DNA of 64,000 nucleotides from Pyrrhosoma nymphula (GCA_963573305.1 OY754329.1:48318417-48382416); one strand, 5' to 3'. Positions 24,527-35,295 are shown, counted from the first letter of the stretch. Translations and numbers: made by a program. Notes: a model not told the origin generated them from the letters alone.

Positions 24527-27292
24527 ATGACTTCATATGTTAAAACCTGGTTGAAAAAAATCCGTTTTTACGCCGGAAAAACCGCCCAATTCACAGCTCA
24601 CGTTGAATTCCTAACCAAATGCCTGGCTGTGGGAGTCTTGCCCAATGGCCTCACCATTAATCTTCCCTTGTTTGCCATTCCTCCTTCACTTCATCAGCCC
24701 TTCCACAACCTTCGTCAAAATTTTTCCTTTCAATTTACTCGCCTTGTTCTGTGTCAGTACGCCAACTTACTGAACTCCCACCAACAGAACCTCGCATTTT
24801 TCATTCAAATGATCCTTTTGTACTCCCCCGGTAAATTTCCCTTGGTTAACGATATACTCTCAGATTCCTACAAAAAGTTGTGTTTTCGTCGCCAGCGACT
24901 GTTGAGAAAGCTGTCTTACTTATACAGGAGCCATCTCTCGTCCGGCCTTAGCTTGCCCCTCATCATCCCTCCGCCTCCTCCCAAAATTCCTCTTATTTCT
25001 GATAAACCCGATCTCGCCAACCTTTTCAACCTCCCACCGCCCTCGAAGACAATACCAACTCTTCCTAAGCGCCAACCTCAACCAGATCCGCCCCCATCCT
25101 CCCCGTCACATGAAGTAATTAACCTTTCTTCTTCCATCCTAAACCGAGACCAAATAGCTTTGCTGTCTAAAGGTCTTTCTTTTTCACCAACCCCTAAATT
25201 CAATCCTGTGTCCTTCCTGGCCGATTCGCTCAATTTTTGCAGGAACTTAAGATGGCGCGCTTTCTGGAAAACCCACGGTCCTTCCCAATCCTCCATTCAT
25301 CCTGCCCTTCATAAATTCCGACCACCTTCTGGTTACGAACCCAAATCCCTCCACAAAAACAACCCTGTTGAAATCTTTATCAAACAATTCCTTCACAAAA
25401 TTTCCGACCACCATTTCCTAAACTCCATTAAACCCAAAATTAACCTATCCCGATCTGAACTCGCCGCCCTTCGGTCACTCCGGTCAGATCCCAGCCTTAT
25501 AATTTCCCCTGCTGACAAAGGCTCATGCGTGGTGGTCATGGACCTGGATGACTACAATGCGGAAGCCTACCGTCAACTCCTTGACAACAACTTCTATAAA
25601 CCTCTCCTCCACGACCCAAACCCCAAGTTTCAGAAAATTATTTCCTCCTTCCTTAAATCCCATGGCCCCAAGGAAGGACTATCCCAATCTGACATTGCCA
25701 TTCTTTCTCCCCCCAACCCCACCACGCCCCGATTTTATCTCCTCCCCAAAGTTCATAAAAGCAACAACCCCGGCCGCCCCATAGTCAGCAATGTCAAGTC
25801 CCCCACCGAAAGAATATCCGCTTTCATCGACTCCTTCCTCCAACCTATTGTGTCTTCTCTCCCCTCTTTCATCCGCGATACCTACCACTTCCTAGAGCGT
25901 CTTCGCAGCCTCCAAATCTCCCCCCATTGCAACATATTAATGGCCACAATTGACGTAACCTCTCTTTATACCTCCATTCCCCACAGCGAAGGCCTCAATG
26001 CACTGAAACACTTTCTTTCCCTCCGCCCCACCCCCCACGTCCCTTCCTCTGACTTCCTCCTAAATCTTTCCCAACATGTCCTAGAAAAAAATGCCTTCTC
26101 CTTCAGAGACCAAATCTTCCTGCAAACGAAGGGCACAGCAATGGGTACGAGAATGGCTCCTTCGTACGCTAATCTTTTTATGGGTCTGCTGGAGGACAAT
26201 TTTCTATCTTCCCGGTCCCTCAAACCCCTATTTTGGGTTCGTTTTATCGATGACATTTTTCTCATCTGGACGCACGGTCCTCAAACCTTGTCCACCTTCC
26301 TTTCCGATCTCAATTCCTCTTTTTCTGTCTCATTCACCTTTACCACTTCCAGCACCCACATTACCTTCCTAGATACCGATATTTCTCTATGTGATAACAA
26401 ATTCCTAACCTCCCTACATATCAAACCCACTAACCGTCAACAATATCTTCATTTTGACAGCTGCCACCCTTACCATACCAAACGTTCCATTCCTTTCTCC
26501 CTTTCTATTCGCGCGCACCGTATCTGTAACTCTCAAATTGCTCTCGACCACCACCTTAGCAACTTAAAAACCGCTCTCCTTAAACGCGGCTACCCCTCCC
26601 CTCTCCTTGATCGCCGCATCCTACCCTCCACCACCCCTTATACTCCTCGCCCTAGATCATCCACCACCAAACCTCCCTTGAACCTTTGCACCACATTCCT
26701 TCCGGGGCTTCACCAAGTTAACCTCATCCTCAAGTCACTTTTCCCCATTTTGAGCGACAGCCCACTCACCTCCGACTTAATCCCCAAATGTCCCACCATT
26801 ACTTACAAAAGACCGGCCAACCTCAACAATATTCTACGCCCCCACCAATCCCGTCCCACTTTGATCCCCCCTGAAATCCCCGGTACCTTTCCCTGCCATA
26901 GACCTCGTTGCAAAACCTGCCCTTTAATATGTAATCTCTCTTCTTTCCACAGTCCCAACAACCCCACCCCATTTCCTATATCTTCCCACGGCAGCTGCAC
27001 TACCTTTAACGTGGTATACCTTCTGCAGTGTAAGGTCTGCCCTTCCTTTTACATCGGCGAGACCTGCAATCCCCTGTCCATCAGAATAAACGGACACCGA
27101 GCCGCCCCGCCCAACTTCCCAGTCCCAAAACACGCCTCCACTCATAACCTCAAATTCGACTCTTGCTTCCATCTCACCATCCTCCACGCCCTCCCCGCCG
27201 ACGCTTCGAACACACAACTTAGGAACACTGAGCTTTCTATAATTTGGTTTTGTCGCGCCTTTTCCCCTCCCGGTCTTAACATCATGCACTGA
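24527..27292 (+). CDS. Penelope-like reverse transcriptase with GIY-YIG endonuclease
   Basis: 921 residues, apparently intact. RT domain: YLLPKVHKSNNPGRPIVSN near residue 403, first catalytic Asp in ATIDVTSLYTSIP near 475, GTAMGTRMAPSYANLF near 540, and FIDDIFLIW near 574 with the catalytic Asp pair. A Cys-rich linker (CHRPRCKTC) precedes the GIY-YIG nuclease: VVYLLQCKVCPSFYIGETCN near 829-848, then an Arg in SIRINGHR. Together they would nick DNA and copy the element RNA at the nick. ATG 24527 is chosen because it is the first Met in the unit; the frame stays open upstream to 24080, but that enters the previous copy. Subclade (Penelope/Poseidon or Neptune) is not decided. Confidence 0.93.
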   Translation: MTSYVKTWLKKIRFYAGKTAQFTAHVEFLTKCLAVGVLPNGLTINLPLFAIPPSLHQPFHNLRQNFSFQFTRLVLCQYANLLNSHQQNLAFFIQMILLYSPGKFPLVNDILSDSYKKLCFRRQRLLRKLSYLYRSHLSSGLSLPLIIPPPPPKIPLISDKPDLANLFNLPPPSKTIPTLPKRQPQPDPPPSSPSHEVINLSSSILNRDQIALLSKGLSFSPTPKFNPVSFLADSLNFCRNLRWRAFWKTHGPSQSSIHPALHKFRPPSGYEPKSLHKNNPVEIFIKQFLHKISDHHFLNSIKPKINLSRSELAALRSLRSDPSLIISPADKGSCVVVMDLDDYNAEAYRQLLDNNFYKPLLHDPNPKFQKIISSFLKSHGPKEGLSQSDIAILSPPNPTTPRFYLLPKVHKSNNPGRPIVSNVKSPTERISAFIDSFLQPIVSSLPSFIRDTYHFLERLRSLQISPHCNILMATIDVTSLYTSIPHSEGLNALKHFLSLRPTPHVPSSDFLLNLSQHVLEKNAFSFRDQIFLQTKGTAMGTRMAPSYANLFMGLLEDNFLSSRSLKPLFWVRFIDDIFLIWTHGPQTLSTFLSDLNSSFSVSFTFTTSSTHITFLDTDISLCDNKFLTSLHIKPTNRQQYLHFDSCHPYHTKRSIPFSLSIRAHRICNSQIALDHHLSNLKTALLKRGYPSPLLDRRILPSTTPYTPRPRSSTTKPPLNLCTTFLPGLHQVNLILKSLFPILSDSPLTSDLIPKCPTITYKRPANLNNILRPHQSRPTLIPPEIPGTFPCHRPRCKTCPLICNLSSFHSPNNPTPFPISSHGSCTTFNVVYLLQCKVCPSFYIGETCNPLSIRINGHRAAPPNFPVPKHASTHNLKFDSCFHLTILHALPADASNTQLRNTELSIIWFCRAFSPPGLNIMH

Positions 27293-27353
27293 ATTTTTGT
27301 CCTTTTACTTTCTCCCTCCTCCTCCGACGCCTTTTATTCTCCTCCCCCACCCC

Positions 27354-27614
27354 CTCCCAACTTAGCAACTTTGTTGCACTCCTCTAAACAGCCAGGCGCA
27401 ATTCCCTACTTTGTTGCATCATCATCCCCCCCTCTAAACATCCAGGTGCGACACCACGTGACCTTTCCCGTCCCTCTTACACTCCCCCACCCCCTCCCAA
27501 CTTAGCAACTTTGTTGCAGTCTTTTAGACAGCCAGGTTCAGTTCAATTCTCAACTCATCCCAGTTCACCCACACCCCTCCCTACTTTGTTGCACTCCCCC
27601 CCTAGACATATAGG
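27354..27614 (+). repeat. Four degenerate internal repeats in PLE 3' region (copy 2)
   Basis: Same arrangement as in the first copy, offset 3534. Confidence 0.75.
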
Positions 27615-27731
27615 TGCGACACCAGTGCCCATCCCCGTCCCCCCTCCCCTATACCACAACTTCCCCTCACTTCCCTTCTTTCCCCGCTTCCCTTCCCCTA
27701 CCTTGGAGCGGTACTACTCCATTTTCTACAA

Positions 27732-27761
27732 CTGAAGAAGGGCCTACATGCCCGAAACGTC
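27732..27761 (+). ncRNA. Hammerhead-core-like motif in PLE pseudo-LTR (copy 2)
   Basis: Identical to the motif at 24198-24227. Tandem copies are how a hammerhead would form the ends of a unit-length transcript, here 3534 bases apart. Confidence 0.4.
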
Positions 27762-27853
27762 TAGTAAGTCCTCTCTCTCTTTTTACTTTTCTTTCCCCAC
27801 CCCCTGTCAAGTGTTTTTATTATATTGTGGCCTATTGGCGAAATTTTCGTTAC

Positions 27854-27856
<3 letters not shown>

Positions 27857-27892
<36 letters not shown>
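27857..27892. repeat. (TA)18 tract
   Basis: Alternating TA between the PLE end and the next repeat fragment; a likely PLE target or tail. Confidence 0.9.
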
Positions 27893-27898
<6 letters not shown>

Positions 27899-28381
27899 GC
27901 CACAGGTGGGGCGGAATTAAATATAGGCACATAAAAAAAGAACACTCACACTATACGTTGATATTTCGCTCTATAGAACCTTTCTCAAAGATAGAAGGAT
28001 ACATACTGATGGAAAGGCAGGGGACAAGAGGTAGGGTGAGGTGGGAGGAGAGAGGGGTAGGAAAGGGGAGGGGCGGGAGGGGGTCAGAGGAAGAGGGGAG
28101 GGGAAGAGGCGGGAGGGGGTCAGAGGAGGAGAAAGGGATGTGGAATGGAGAAAAGGGGAAGGGGCGGGAGGGGATTGAAGGAGGGGAAAGGGGAGAAGGG
28201 GCGGGAGAGGTCAGTGAGCGCGATTTAATCCGGGCGGATTATGAGCGGAATAAAGCCAGATGCAGGCCATTTCTAGCGTACGCAATTGAAGGGGAGAGGC
28301 AGAGGGAGGGAGGGAAGCCAATACGCCTACACGGAAGCATTGATCAAAAATGAGATTGTGGGAGGAAGCATGGATCGGGAC
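27893..28381 (-). mobile_element. PLE-type terminal fragment, inverted
   Basis: On the minus strand a pyrimidine-rich tract is followed by TTTGAGAAAGG, a short spacer and GAGCGAAATATC (about 27960-27990). That is the same order (pyrimidine tract, GA-rich motif, hairpin, GAAA) as in the full PLE end, though sequences differ. TA tracts flank both sides (27857-27892, 28382-28398). The coding part is absent. Confidence 0.5.
28018..28215. repeat. Purine-rich imperfect minisatellite
   Basis: Repeats of ggggaggggcgggagg and gggtcagaggaggag with variable spacing; strong G/C strand bias. It is the pyrimidine tract of the inverted element seen from the other strand. Confidence 0.75.
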
Positions 28382-28398
28382 ATATATATATATATATA

Positions 28399-28642
28399 AA
28401 TATGTACTTCATCCAACCAATTAATTTCTCACCTTTTTGTCGCCAGTAGCTATTTACCTACGGTATTAGATCACAACTTTTTGCCTCTATTCTTTATAAA
28501 TTCTTTGCATCAGGGATGGCAGATCTTTTTCACCATCATATACATTGACTGTCAAACAATGAGTGTATCCAAACAAACGACAATCATAGCTCCACTGCAC
28601 TAGGACAGTAGCAGACCAAGAGAACCTTCTCAGCACCTGAGG
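28399..28642. other. Unassigned between PLE fragments
   Basis: Nothing recognised here. Confidence 0.4.
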
Positions 28643-29170
28643 ATGGCATTCCTGCCAAATGATTTCTCCTGGAAGGACGTAATCAAGAGTATATGGAAAA
28701 CTCCTCAGGATATGACCCTTAAGAGGACCTTAGACCAGGAAGGACCAGTGGTCAATACGTGTATCCTGCATGTCTCTACCATCTCTGGAAAGATCTCCAG
28801 AATTCTGAAGAAAGACAGAATTGAAATGAATCACAGATGGCACAGAAAATTGGAAAACCATCTAGTGAAGGTGAAAGACCCACTAGAAATTAAGACTGAA
28901 ACTACATTGTCTCTCCTGTGAGTATGTGTCGGAGAAAACTGAAATAACCATCAAAACCAGGTTGAAGGAACATGAACAATGAATCTGGCAGAGAAAAACA
29001 GTGAAGTTGATGGTAGCTCAACACGGCCTCATTGATGGCCATACAGACAACCTTGTCAAAATGAAAATACTTTTTTGGGCCACCAGACATAGAACAGGAT
29101 AGTCAATGATATGGTAGAGAAGAAGAAAATCAACACCAACCAGGTGACACCAAACACACCAACTTAAGAA
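28643..29170 (+). pseudogene. Second, old Penelope-like protein C-terminus
   Basis: The frame at 28643-28921 contains CILHVSTISGKISRILKK, then RKLENHLVKVKDPL, a block found before GIY-YIG domains of another arthropod PLE lineage. Beyond 28921 the reading breaks, but pieces such as RLKEHE, AQHGLIDG and LFWATRH can be picked out in different frames, matching the usual order after the nuclease motif. The GIY-YIG motif itself is not readable. This is an older element than the tandem PLE to its left. Confidence 0.7.
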
Positions 29171-29799
29171 GTCTTCTCCTTCTTCCATCTATTTCTGACC
29201 ATTTCTTCTATTTCCATGTTTTTGCGTGTACATTTTCCCTCACTTCTCCGCCAATTTCGTTCATTGCCAACGATTTCCGTGCATTACAGACTATTTCCTC
29301 CATTTCTGCCACTGAACGACCTCTTTTAATTCTGAAAAATGGGATAGCTCATTGGAACACTTCCACCGTTTACCTACGTCAATGAGTAGAGGTGAGCAGC
29401 CGGCGGTATTAGTCCAGCTGCTAGAAGACTCGCTTCAGTTTGTTGTGAAGGTCATCCGAGTTCTCAAACCGTCTTACCTGGCGTCAAGTGTTGAAGGAAT
29501 ACCCTTACGCTGCACCGCCCGCCGGATGGTTTGCTCAAGCTAGGCTGAGCCCAGCTTAACCTATAGCCTATATTTATTATAGGATTTAAATCCCAGAGTT
29601 TAGCCAGGCTGCCTGATTCCAATGTGTTATTTAAAAAATTAGCCGATGTTCTTAAAACACACAATATTTCCTGACATAATGATGGCATTAAAAAAATAAA
29701 AATTATTAGTCATTAAATTAATTAATTACCTCTTATAAAGGTTAATTTAAAAACAATCCCCACCGTTGCTGGAAAAGTTGAATGTTTGTATTTTTTGGG
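29171..29799. other. No gene recognised
   Basis: Short frames at 29352-29543 and 29464-29688 look accidental. Confidence 0.5.
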
Positions 29800-29801
29800 T
29801 A

Positions 29802-30359
29802 TACGAGGTGTAATAAAAAAATAATGGGAATTTTTAAATTTTGTGGCCTTCAAAATTCAAATTTTTAATAATTCAGAGTTCCTGCCACATGGTCGTACGG
29901 TCAATAAGGAATACTTCCTGGAAGTCATGCGCCATTTGCGTGAAGTGATCCGATGAAAATTCCCAGAATTGTGGCAAAACAAATCATGGAAATTGCACCA
30001 TGATAATGCTCCCGCTCACACCTCACTGCTTATTCATGACTTTTTGGTAAAAAAACAGAGTTATTTTCCTTCAGCCACCATAATCACTGGACATGCCCCC
30101 CTGTTATTTCTTTCTATTCCTGAGGCTGAAGATTGCCATGTTTGCCGCCATTGATGAGATAAAAACAGAATCGCTGGAGGAGCTGAACTCTATACCGAAA
30201 AGTGAGTTCCAGAAGTGATTCCAAGATTGGAAAAACCGCTGGCACAAGTGTATTATATCTAATGGGATTACTTTGAAGGGAACAAAATTGATATTGATTA
30301 ATAAATAAATATTCTTTAAGAAAAATGAAAATTCCCATTATTTTTTATCACACCTCGTA
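29802..30359 (+). mobile_element. mariner deletion derivative
   Basis: Inverted ends TACGAGGTGTAATAAAAAA and its inverse, with a shared AATGGGAATTT inside, are flanked by TA (29800-29801 and 30360-30361). The 558-bp interior keeps pieces of the transposase C-terminal half: HGRTVNKEYFLEVMRHLRE, then KSWKLHHDNAPAHTSLL with the second catalytic Asp, then FQDWKNRWHKC. Stops and deletions break it; full mariners are about 1.3 kb and the N-terminal DNA-binding part is missing. Confidence 0.93.
29880..30285 (+). pseudogene. mariner transposase remnant
   Basis: Readable parts are in different frames: LPHGRTVNKEYFLEVM (near 29884), HHDNAPAHTSL (near 29996) and a C-terminal EFQKWFQDWKNRWHKC-like piece (near 30205-30250). 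The Asp of HHDNAPAH is the second catalytic residue of the D,D34D set; the third is not readable where expected. Confidence 0.85.
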
Positions 30360-30361
30360 TA

Positions 30362-31999
30362 TTGCTTGAATATTACCCTTCCATAGAAGAGTACGATTCC
30401 TTTATCAATTGCCAAGTGTCCGCTTAAGTGGTAAAAATTATCATAGAGCATGCTGATAACTGTTCCAAATTTCCATAACCTGTTATGATTTTTGTCATTA
30501 TTGTCAGGCGCTTTTATTTTATAAACGGGGCTGCATCAGAGACATGGGTATAATTGGTCCACCCTTGAGCAATTCCGTACTCCTTTCTTTAGCCCCGTAA
30601 TTAGACATGATCGCTTTCTTCATATTTTACGATATCTTCATTTCACTGACAACGATAATGCACCTGACAAAAATCTTGACGGTTTGGAAGCATCAAATTT
30701 CATTCTCTCCGCCCCTTACCATCTCTCCCTATCCCCTGCTTATCTTGGGCATAAAATGAGTCCGAGGAAGGCTCTAATTTTTTAGCCAAGCAGCCTTGCC
30801 TCAACCATGCTACATAAACTACTCTGAAATCAAGGGTATCCCCATGAGGGGCGATATAACTCAGCAATGTTTGCCGGAATGTTTTGGGCACTCACGACAC
30901 AGCGAAAACATTTGAAGGACCTTTTCGGGCACTCTTGAATGTTAATGGATTGGTGGCTGCGCTACAGATATCGGTGTGAGCTCTCTACGCACTCAAGATC
31001 ACTCACTACCCACCCACTCCAAACTCATGCCAAAAGATAGCATGACAATTATATGGCCGAAAGGACCGAGCCCAGGCGGGAAGTCCTAGCTGCTGCATTG
31101 GCACCTGGGTCTCACAAATTTCTACCAACTGAGAGCCCGTCATTTCAAATGCTAATGAGAAATTACTCAAACTGTTTAGCCTGCTTATGTCACATCGCCT
31201 GCTTGCTGGCTACCCTGGTGGAGCTCAAACTGAGCAGAGCTGTGCACTACTCCGCACCACCGTGGTGTGGTGCCGTGCTCAACCTTGAAGGCTCTGAGAC
31301 AGCAGCTCGATGAGTTTCCTTTATTACCGCCCCATTCCAAGCCCAGCTAAGTCACCCGGAGTCAGTAGTGTTGTGGCACGTACAGTTCTTCGTGAACATG
31401 CATCGCAGCATAGTGTTTTTTTATTCTTTTCATCGGTGAATGACGCTTGCTGAGATGTAGCCCAGTCAATGACAAACATCCAACTTGGGAAATAACTAGG
31501 GTAAAGCTGAATTTTACCCCACTGATAGAATATTACCAGAGGAACATTTTTACTTAAGTCCCCAAAAATCCCCTTAGAGCTTTTCCCCCCCCCCCCCCCC
31601 CCCTCGAAGTCTCAAAATGCCAATATTTACGGAACACCCATTATTTCTGTTATACATGTATATGATCAGATCAAGTTCAAATTTTTCTGTTTAGCTTGTT
31701 ATTAAACGGTGTACAGTATTGATAACTTACATATTTATTAAAGATAAACCTAATAGTTTTTGATAAATTTAAGAAAATATTAGGAAATAGGTTTTTCACT
31801 TTGGAACTTTTGATTTTTGTGCTGTTTTTTTAAAAGTCATATTAAGTAAAGACCCTTCCTATAAAAGTGATAGCTAGGAAAGGACGGATCCAGGATTTTT
31901 TTTTGGATCCTTGATTTCAGATGTCGGATATTTTCAGATCCAAGTGTATCTTTAATATAATTCGCCAATTTAAATGAGCCTAAAATCTTCTATAACCTT
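30362..31999. other. No gene recognised; contains a C19 run
   Basis: Poly-C at 31585-31603. An 86-codon frame at 31053-31313 shows no motif. Nothing else seen. Confidence 0.5.
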
Positions 32000-32568
32000 A
32001 AATGATCCTTTCTCTTTGAATTCTGTCCTTGCTCATAAGAATTTTCGATACAACTGAAGCAATCCTGTTAAGCGTGAACCATGTTGCACTTCTTCATTGG
32101 CACTTTGCCGCGATGGTAGCGCCAAGGCCAACCTGCACCTCCGATTCAACAATTTCTTTGTCTTCACCACGTAAATTCATTCTCCCCCTACCCCTGCCGA
32201 AACCGGATACTTTTTTCGGGTTTGCTTCCTGCGGTTGGCTGTAAATCAATCAGTGATATACCGAGGCTGATGGTTTCTCCCCCCTCTCGGCTTGGGTGAT
32301 TCTTTGACACCACCCGGTATCATCCGGAGGTCCCATACTGCTGCTACGAGGCTCGCTGAATTAAAAAGCATTGACAGCTAATTCCCCCACATTTTTTTAT
32401 TACATCTCCCTAGGCTGTAACCCCCTCTCACTCAAGATGAAAACATGACCACTTGTTTTTGGACAAGACAAAGTTCATGAGCACGAGACACATTCTGCGA
32501 GAATGATGTGGGAGTCAACCGAGAAGAGCGCTCCTTCGCCATACATGAACAATGATTCCATTACAATT

Positions 32569-32935
32569 TACAATGTTCATTGTTTACTTGTGACATAAAT
32601 TTACAGATGATTGAATTAAGGCAAAAGCCGAAAGATTCCCTGCAAATTATATGATATATTTGGAGATATTGCTACTCTATCAGATTTCAATGTAAATCGA
32701 CTCCCATGCATTGTTCCAAACTGTAACCTTACCCCTTTGGTAGCGGCGAGGTAGATTTTGCACTTCCTCGTAATTTTTCCACAACCTGAAATTATGTTGC
32801 GTAGTGCCCGAAATAGTTTTCAAACGCATCATCATATCAATAGGACAAGTAACATAGTGCATCAGCGTATATGAAGAGAGAATCGGAACTTCAAGCTGTT
32901 TTTACTTCCTTTTATAGAATGAATCATACACTAAA
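32569..32935 (+). repeat. Diverged repeat shared with the 12.2-kb TIR element
   Basis: Two blocks match the TIR element interior: 32569-32700 with 12570-12740, and 32738-32935 with 13311-13505, sharing for example ccacaacctgaaattatgtt. The roughly 570 bases between the blocks in the first locus are missing here. The inverted ends are not found. Confidence 0.75.
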
Positions 32936-33186
32936 GCGTGAATTTGAATATTTCGGACCCAGATCAGATTTTTATGAATCCGACCAACCCTAGTTATTGC
33001 CTACACTTTTTTGAATCTATTGATCAATAGTTTTATTCATTTGTGTGTGATGCTAACGCTATTTTAGGGGGGATAAAGCATATGTATCACGTGCAACGCT
33101 ACAGCCTAGTCATGGAATGACTAGGCTACCGCCTAGACCATTTCAAGCCTATTTCTAAACAAGCGTACACCATTTCTCAGAGTTGC

Positions 33187-33396
33187 TTACCCCTCGGGAG
33201 CCACCCACAAATTCTGCATACCCATAGGCCTGGAGTGGCCATTCACTCCATTAATCCATCTTCGCCCGAGCCTTCCTTTACCTCTTCTTCCCTTTGGCTG
33301 GGAGGTGTCAGCATTATACATTCTAATAACATTCCCAGCCAAATGTATCTGCCTAATTTGTGCAACATAATTCCTCATAAGTATGTACAATGCCAT
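33187..33396 (-). pseudogene. LINE 3'-terminal protein fragment
   Basis: The frame reads HLAGNVIRMYNAD, then KGRRGKGRLGRRWINGV, the pattern (GHVxRM ... GRPxxRW.DGV) found after the RT domain in many non-LTR retrotransposons. It is short and isolated. Confidence 0.55.
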
Positions 33397-33589
33397 TTCT
33401 GCACACTTGTATTCAATTACATCATAAAAGGTATCTTTTCCTCCATTAGGAGTTACTTCTTTGAGAGCATAAACACTTTAAAAAAATGATAAAATTGAAA
33501 AATCTTCCAGTTAGATGTGACATATTCTTGGTCATAAAGCTTTGAAATCTAATATAATATGTTAGGAGTTTCCTGTTAACAATAATAAG

Positions 33590-33715
33590 TACATACCTGT
33601 TCCAAGGACATGATGATTTTCACGTCCACTGCAATAGATTGAATAGTCCCTTGCTTCCATTATTTGACCCAATTCATCTTGGGGCGAAGGGATGCTGAGG
33701 GACATAATGGAGGGG
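33590..33715 (-). pseudogene. Possible LINE endonuclease fragment
   Basis: The frame contains MEARDYSIYCSGRENHHVLGTG, resembling the tyrosine-Ser-Gly loop (YYSG...HxxGTGF) of LINE apurinic endonucleases. It lies 5' of the 33187-33396 fragment on the same strand, as in one internally deleted LINE. Confidence 0.4.
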
Positions 33716-33795
33716 AGGATACGATGCAAGTGGAGAAGGGGAAGAAAGAGAATAGGCTTTGAGGATGGGAAAAAGTGGGGTCGGATGTATGCCAA

Positions 33796-34323
33796 TTAAA
33801 TAGTGCTAGGAAACAAGGGCTTACCAGCAGTAAAAGGTACTTCTTTTATAAGTATATACATATAATGAGTGTAATTTCAGCCTATCAAAAAGTTTATGCT
33901 GAAGAATATCAACACATTACCTTATGGACAAAGAAAAATATGAAGTGGAAATGTCTCACAATCAGAAACATAATACACAGTAATAAATACATACGTCCTA
34001 AGGGCTGTTAATGGGGATAACAAAAAGATATAAAAATTTTATCATATTTTTACTTTAATAAATTAAATAAATTTCACAGGATTACCAAAGGGTTATTGCT
34101 GTTAGCACTGACACAAATTTCTATCTTTGTGGCCTGCATTGTCTTTAAGAAGTTTTTAACAAAATTTTCCAAATTCACAAGGTAGAGGATATACCAAGCC
34201 AAATTAAATGATTCAATTCAAATAGCAATTACACTTGCGATATGGGAGGAGGCAGCTTTCTAAAAATATCAGATTTATATCACAACCCTAGTACACAATT
34301 CAAGAATATGGAAATGATTCAAC
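33796..34323. other. No gene recognised
   Basis: AT-rich; nothing seen. Confidence 0.4.
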
Positions 34324-34440
34324 TTAGAACTCTTTCAAATATACATTAAGAATATAATACACAAGACCCATAAAGATTATAATCGTTCCAACGCCGACCA
34401 TGACTGTAGCCAGACTCATCGTTTCAATTTGATCTAGGAA
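34324..34440 (-). CDS. Candidate terminal exon with 31-residue membrane micropeptide
   Basis: A strong acceptor (ggtttttttgccctcag on the minus strand) ends at 34441. The exon then gives FLDQIET followed by an ATG at 34419 in a fair start context (ACGATGA) and the 31-residue frame MSLATVMVGVGTIIIF...YLKEF, TAA at 34324. About 20 residues (SLATVMVG to YYIL) are hydrophobic, one membrane segment, with a short charged C-terminal end. I do not recognise the family. It lies 860 bases 3' of the UBE2K stop on the same strand; it could be a separate gene's last exon or chance. Confidence 0.35.
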   Translation of the reverse strand, partial: FLDQIETMSLATVMVGVGTIIIFMGLVYYILNVYLKEF

Positions 34441-35052
34441 CTGAGGGCAAAAAAACCACCCAGTTTCTTCCTCACTGTTTTCATCATATACCCAGAAACC
34501 CACTGTGAAGCCTTTTGAACCCACTTAACAAGTAAATATGGGTATAATGAAAAATCCAGGCAGATGGATGAGAACCAATCCCACTTGAAGAACCTGCTCG
34601 ATGTTTTGGTCACACCTTGTGGTTTGAAGCACACAGAATAGCATTTGGAAATTAAGCTTTTCTCACCATAGCTAATAAATGCAAGGTAAATAAATCAAGT
34701 GGGGAAGGAATGTACAACGAATAATAAGATGACAAAGAGTACTCTACACTCTGGCAAGAAAAAATTTCTAGGATTAGGCAACGCTTATATCATTGAGTGA
34801 AATCCATGAAAAGTGAGGAAATTTTGTAGGAATTCAGTACCGAAGAAATTGAATAACAACTTAGTCAAGACATCTACTTATTTGAGCAAAATTACTCATT
34901 AAAACATCAAGAGAAGATCACTCAAATAAAGATGACATTTCTTTAAAACTAGCATATTAAATTCAATAAACCCAAAAAGTAGAAAGTTCTAAAAAGTTAA
35001 TTATTCAATTTCTTCCATATGCCCAGTTCTATTTCACACTGTAATATTTAGT

Positions 35053-35058
35053 TTTATT
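35053..35058 (-). other. UBE2K: Candidate UBE2K polyadenylation signal
   Basis: AATAAA on the minus strand about 240 bases after the stop codon. Confidence 0.5.
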
Positions 35059-35295
35059 CAATTTTGCCTTGAAACATAATTACTCACTCCGATTAATCAC
35101 AGTCTATTTTATGTGTTGTTAACTCTCTGAAACATGCCATCAAATACTCCAGTAAAATTAATGAAAGATGAATACCATCCCTTATTCCATTAATATGCAT
35201 TCATCTGGAGATGTTCCATAATCTCTCAAATGGCAGGCATGATTTACGGAAGTCAGCAACTTCCTAAACGTAAGTCACAATTGGAGCTATAAGCC

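Larger units (their letters stand above)
22608..27858 (+). mobile_element. Penelope-like element, tandem: 5'-truncated copy plus full copy
   Basis: Positions 22608-24324 repeat as 26142-27858 with a constant offset of 3534, so no indel; I saw one substitution (T at 23280, C at 26814). The first, truncated copy acts as the upstream pseudo-LTR of the second, the known PLE tandem layout. The unit (24325-27858, 3534 bp) encodes one protein with reverse transcriptase and GIY-YIG domains. Both sides carry TA tracts (22549-22574, 27857-27892), the likely insertion target. The near identity means very recent insertion. Confidence 0.95.
24325..27858 (+). mobile_element. Full-length Penelope-like element unit
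   Basis: It begins where the first copy stops (24324/24325, tgta|ttttgcgg) and ends at tgta against the TA tract at 27857-27892. A pyrimidine-rich leader of 202 bases precedes the start codon. Confidence 0.9.

Noticed and set aside
28018..28215. CRISPR array
   Set aside because: Purine-rich irregular repeats without unique spacers, in an animal genome.
31053..31313. 86-codon frame
   Set aside because: No recognisable domain or supporting signals.
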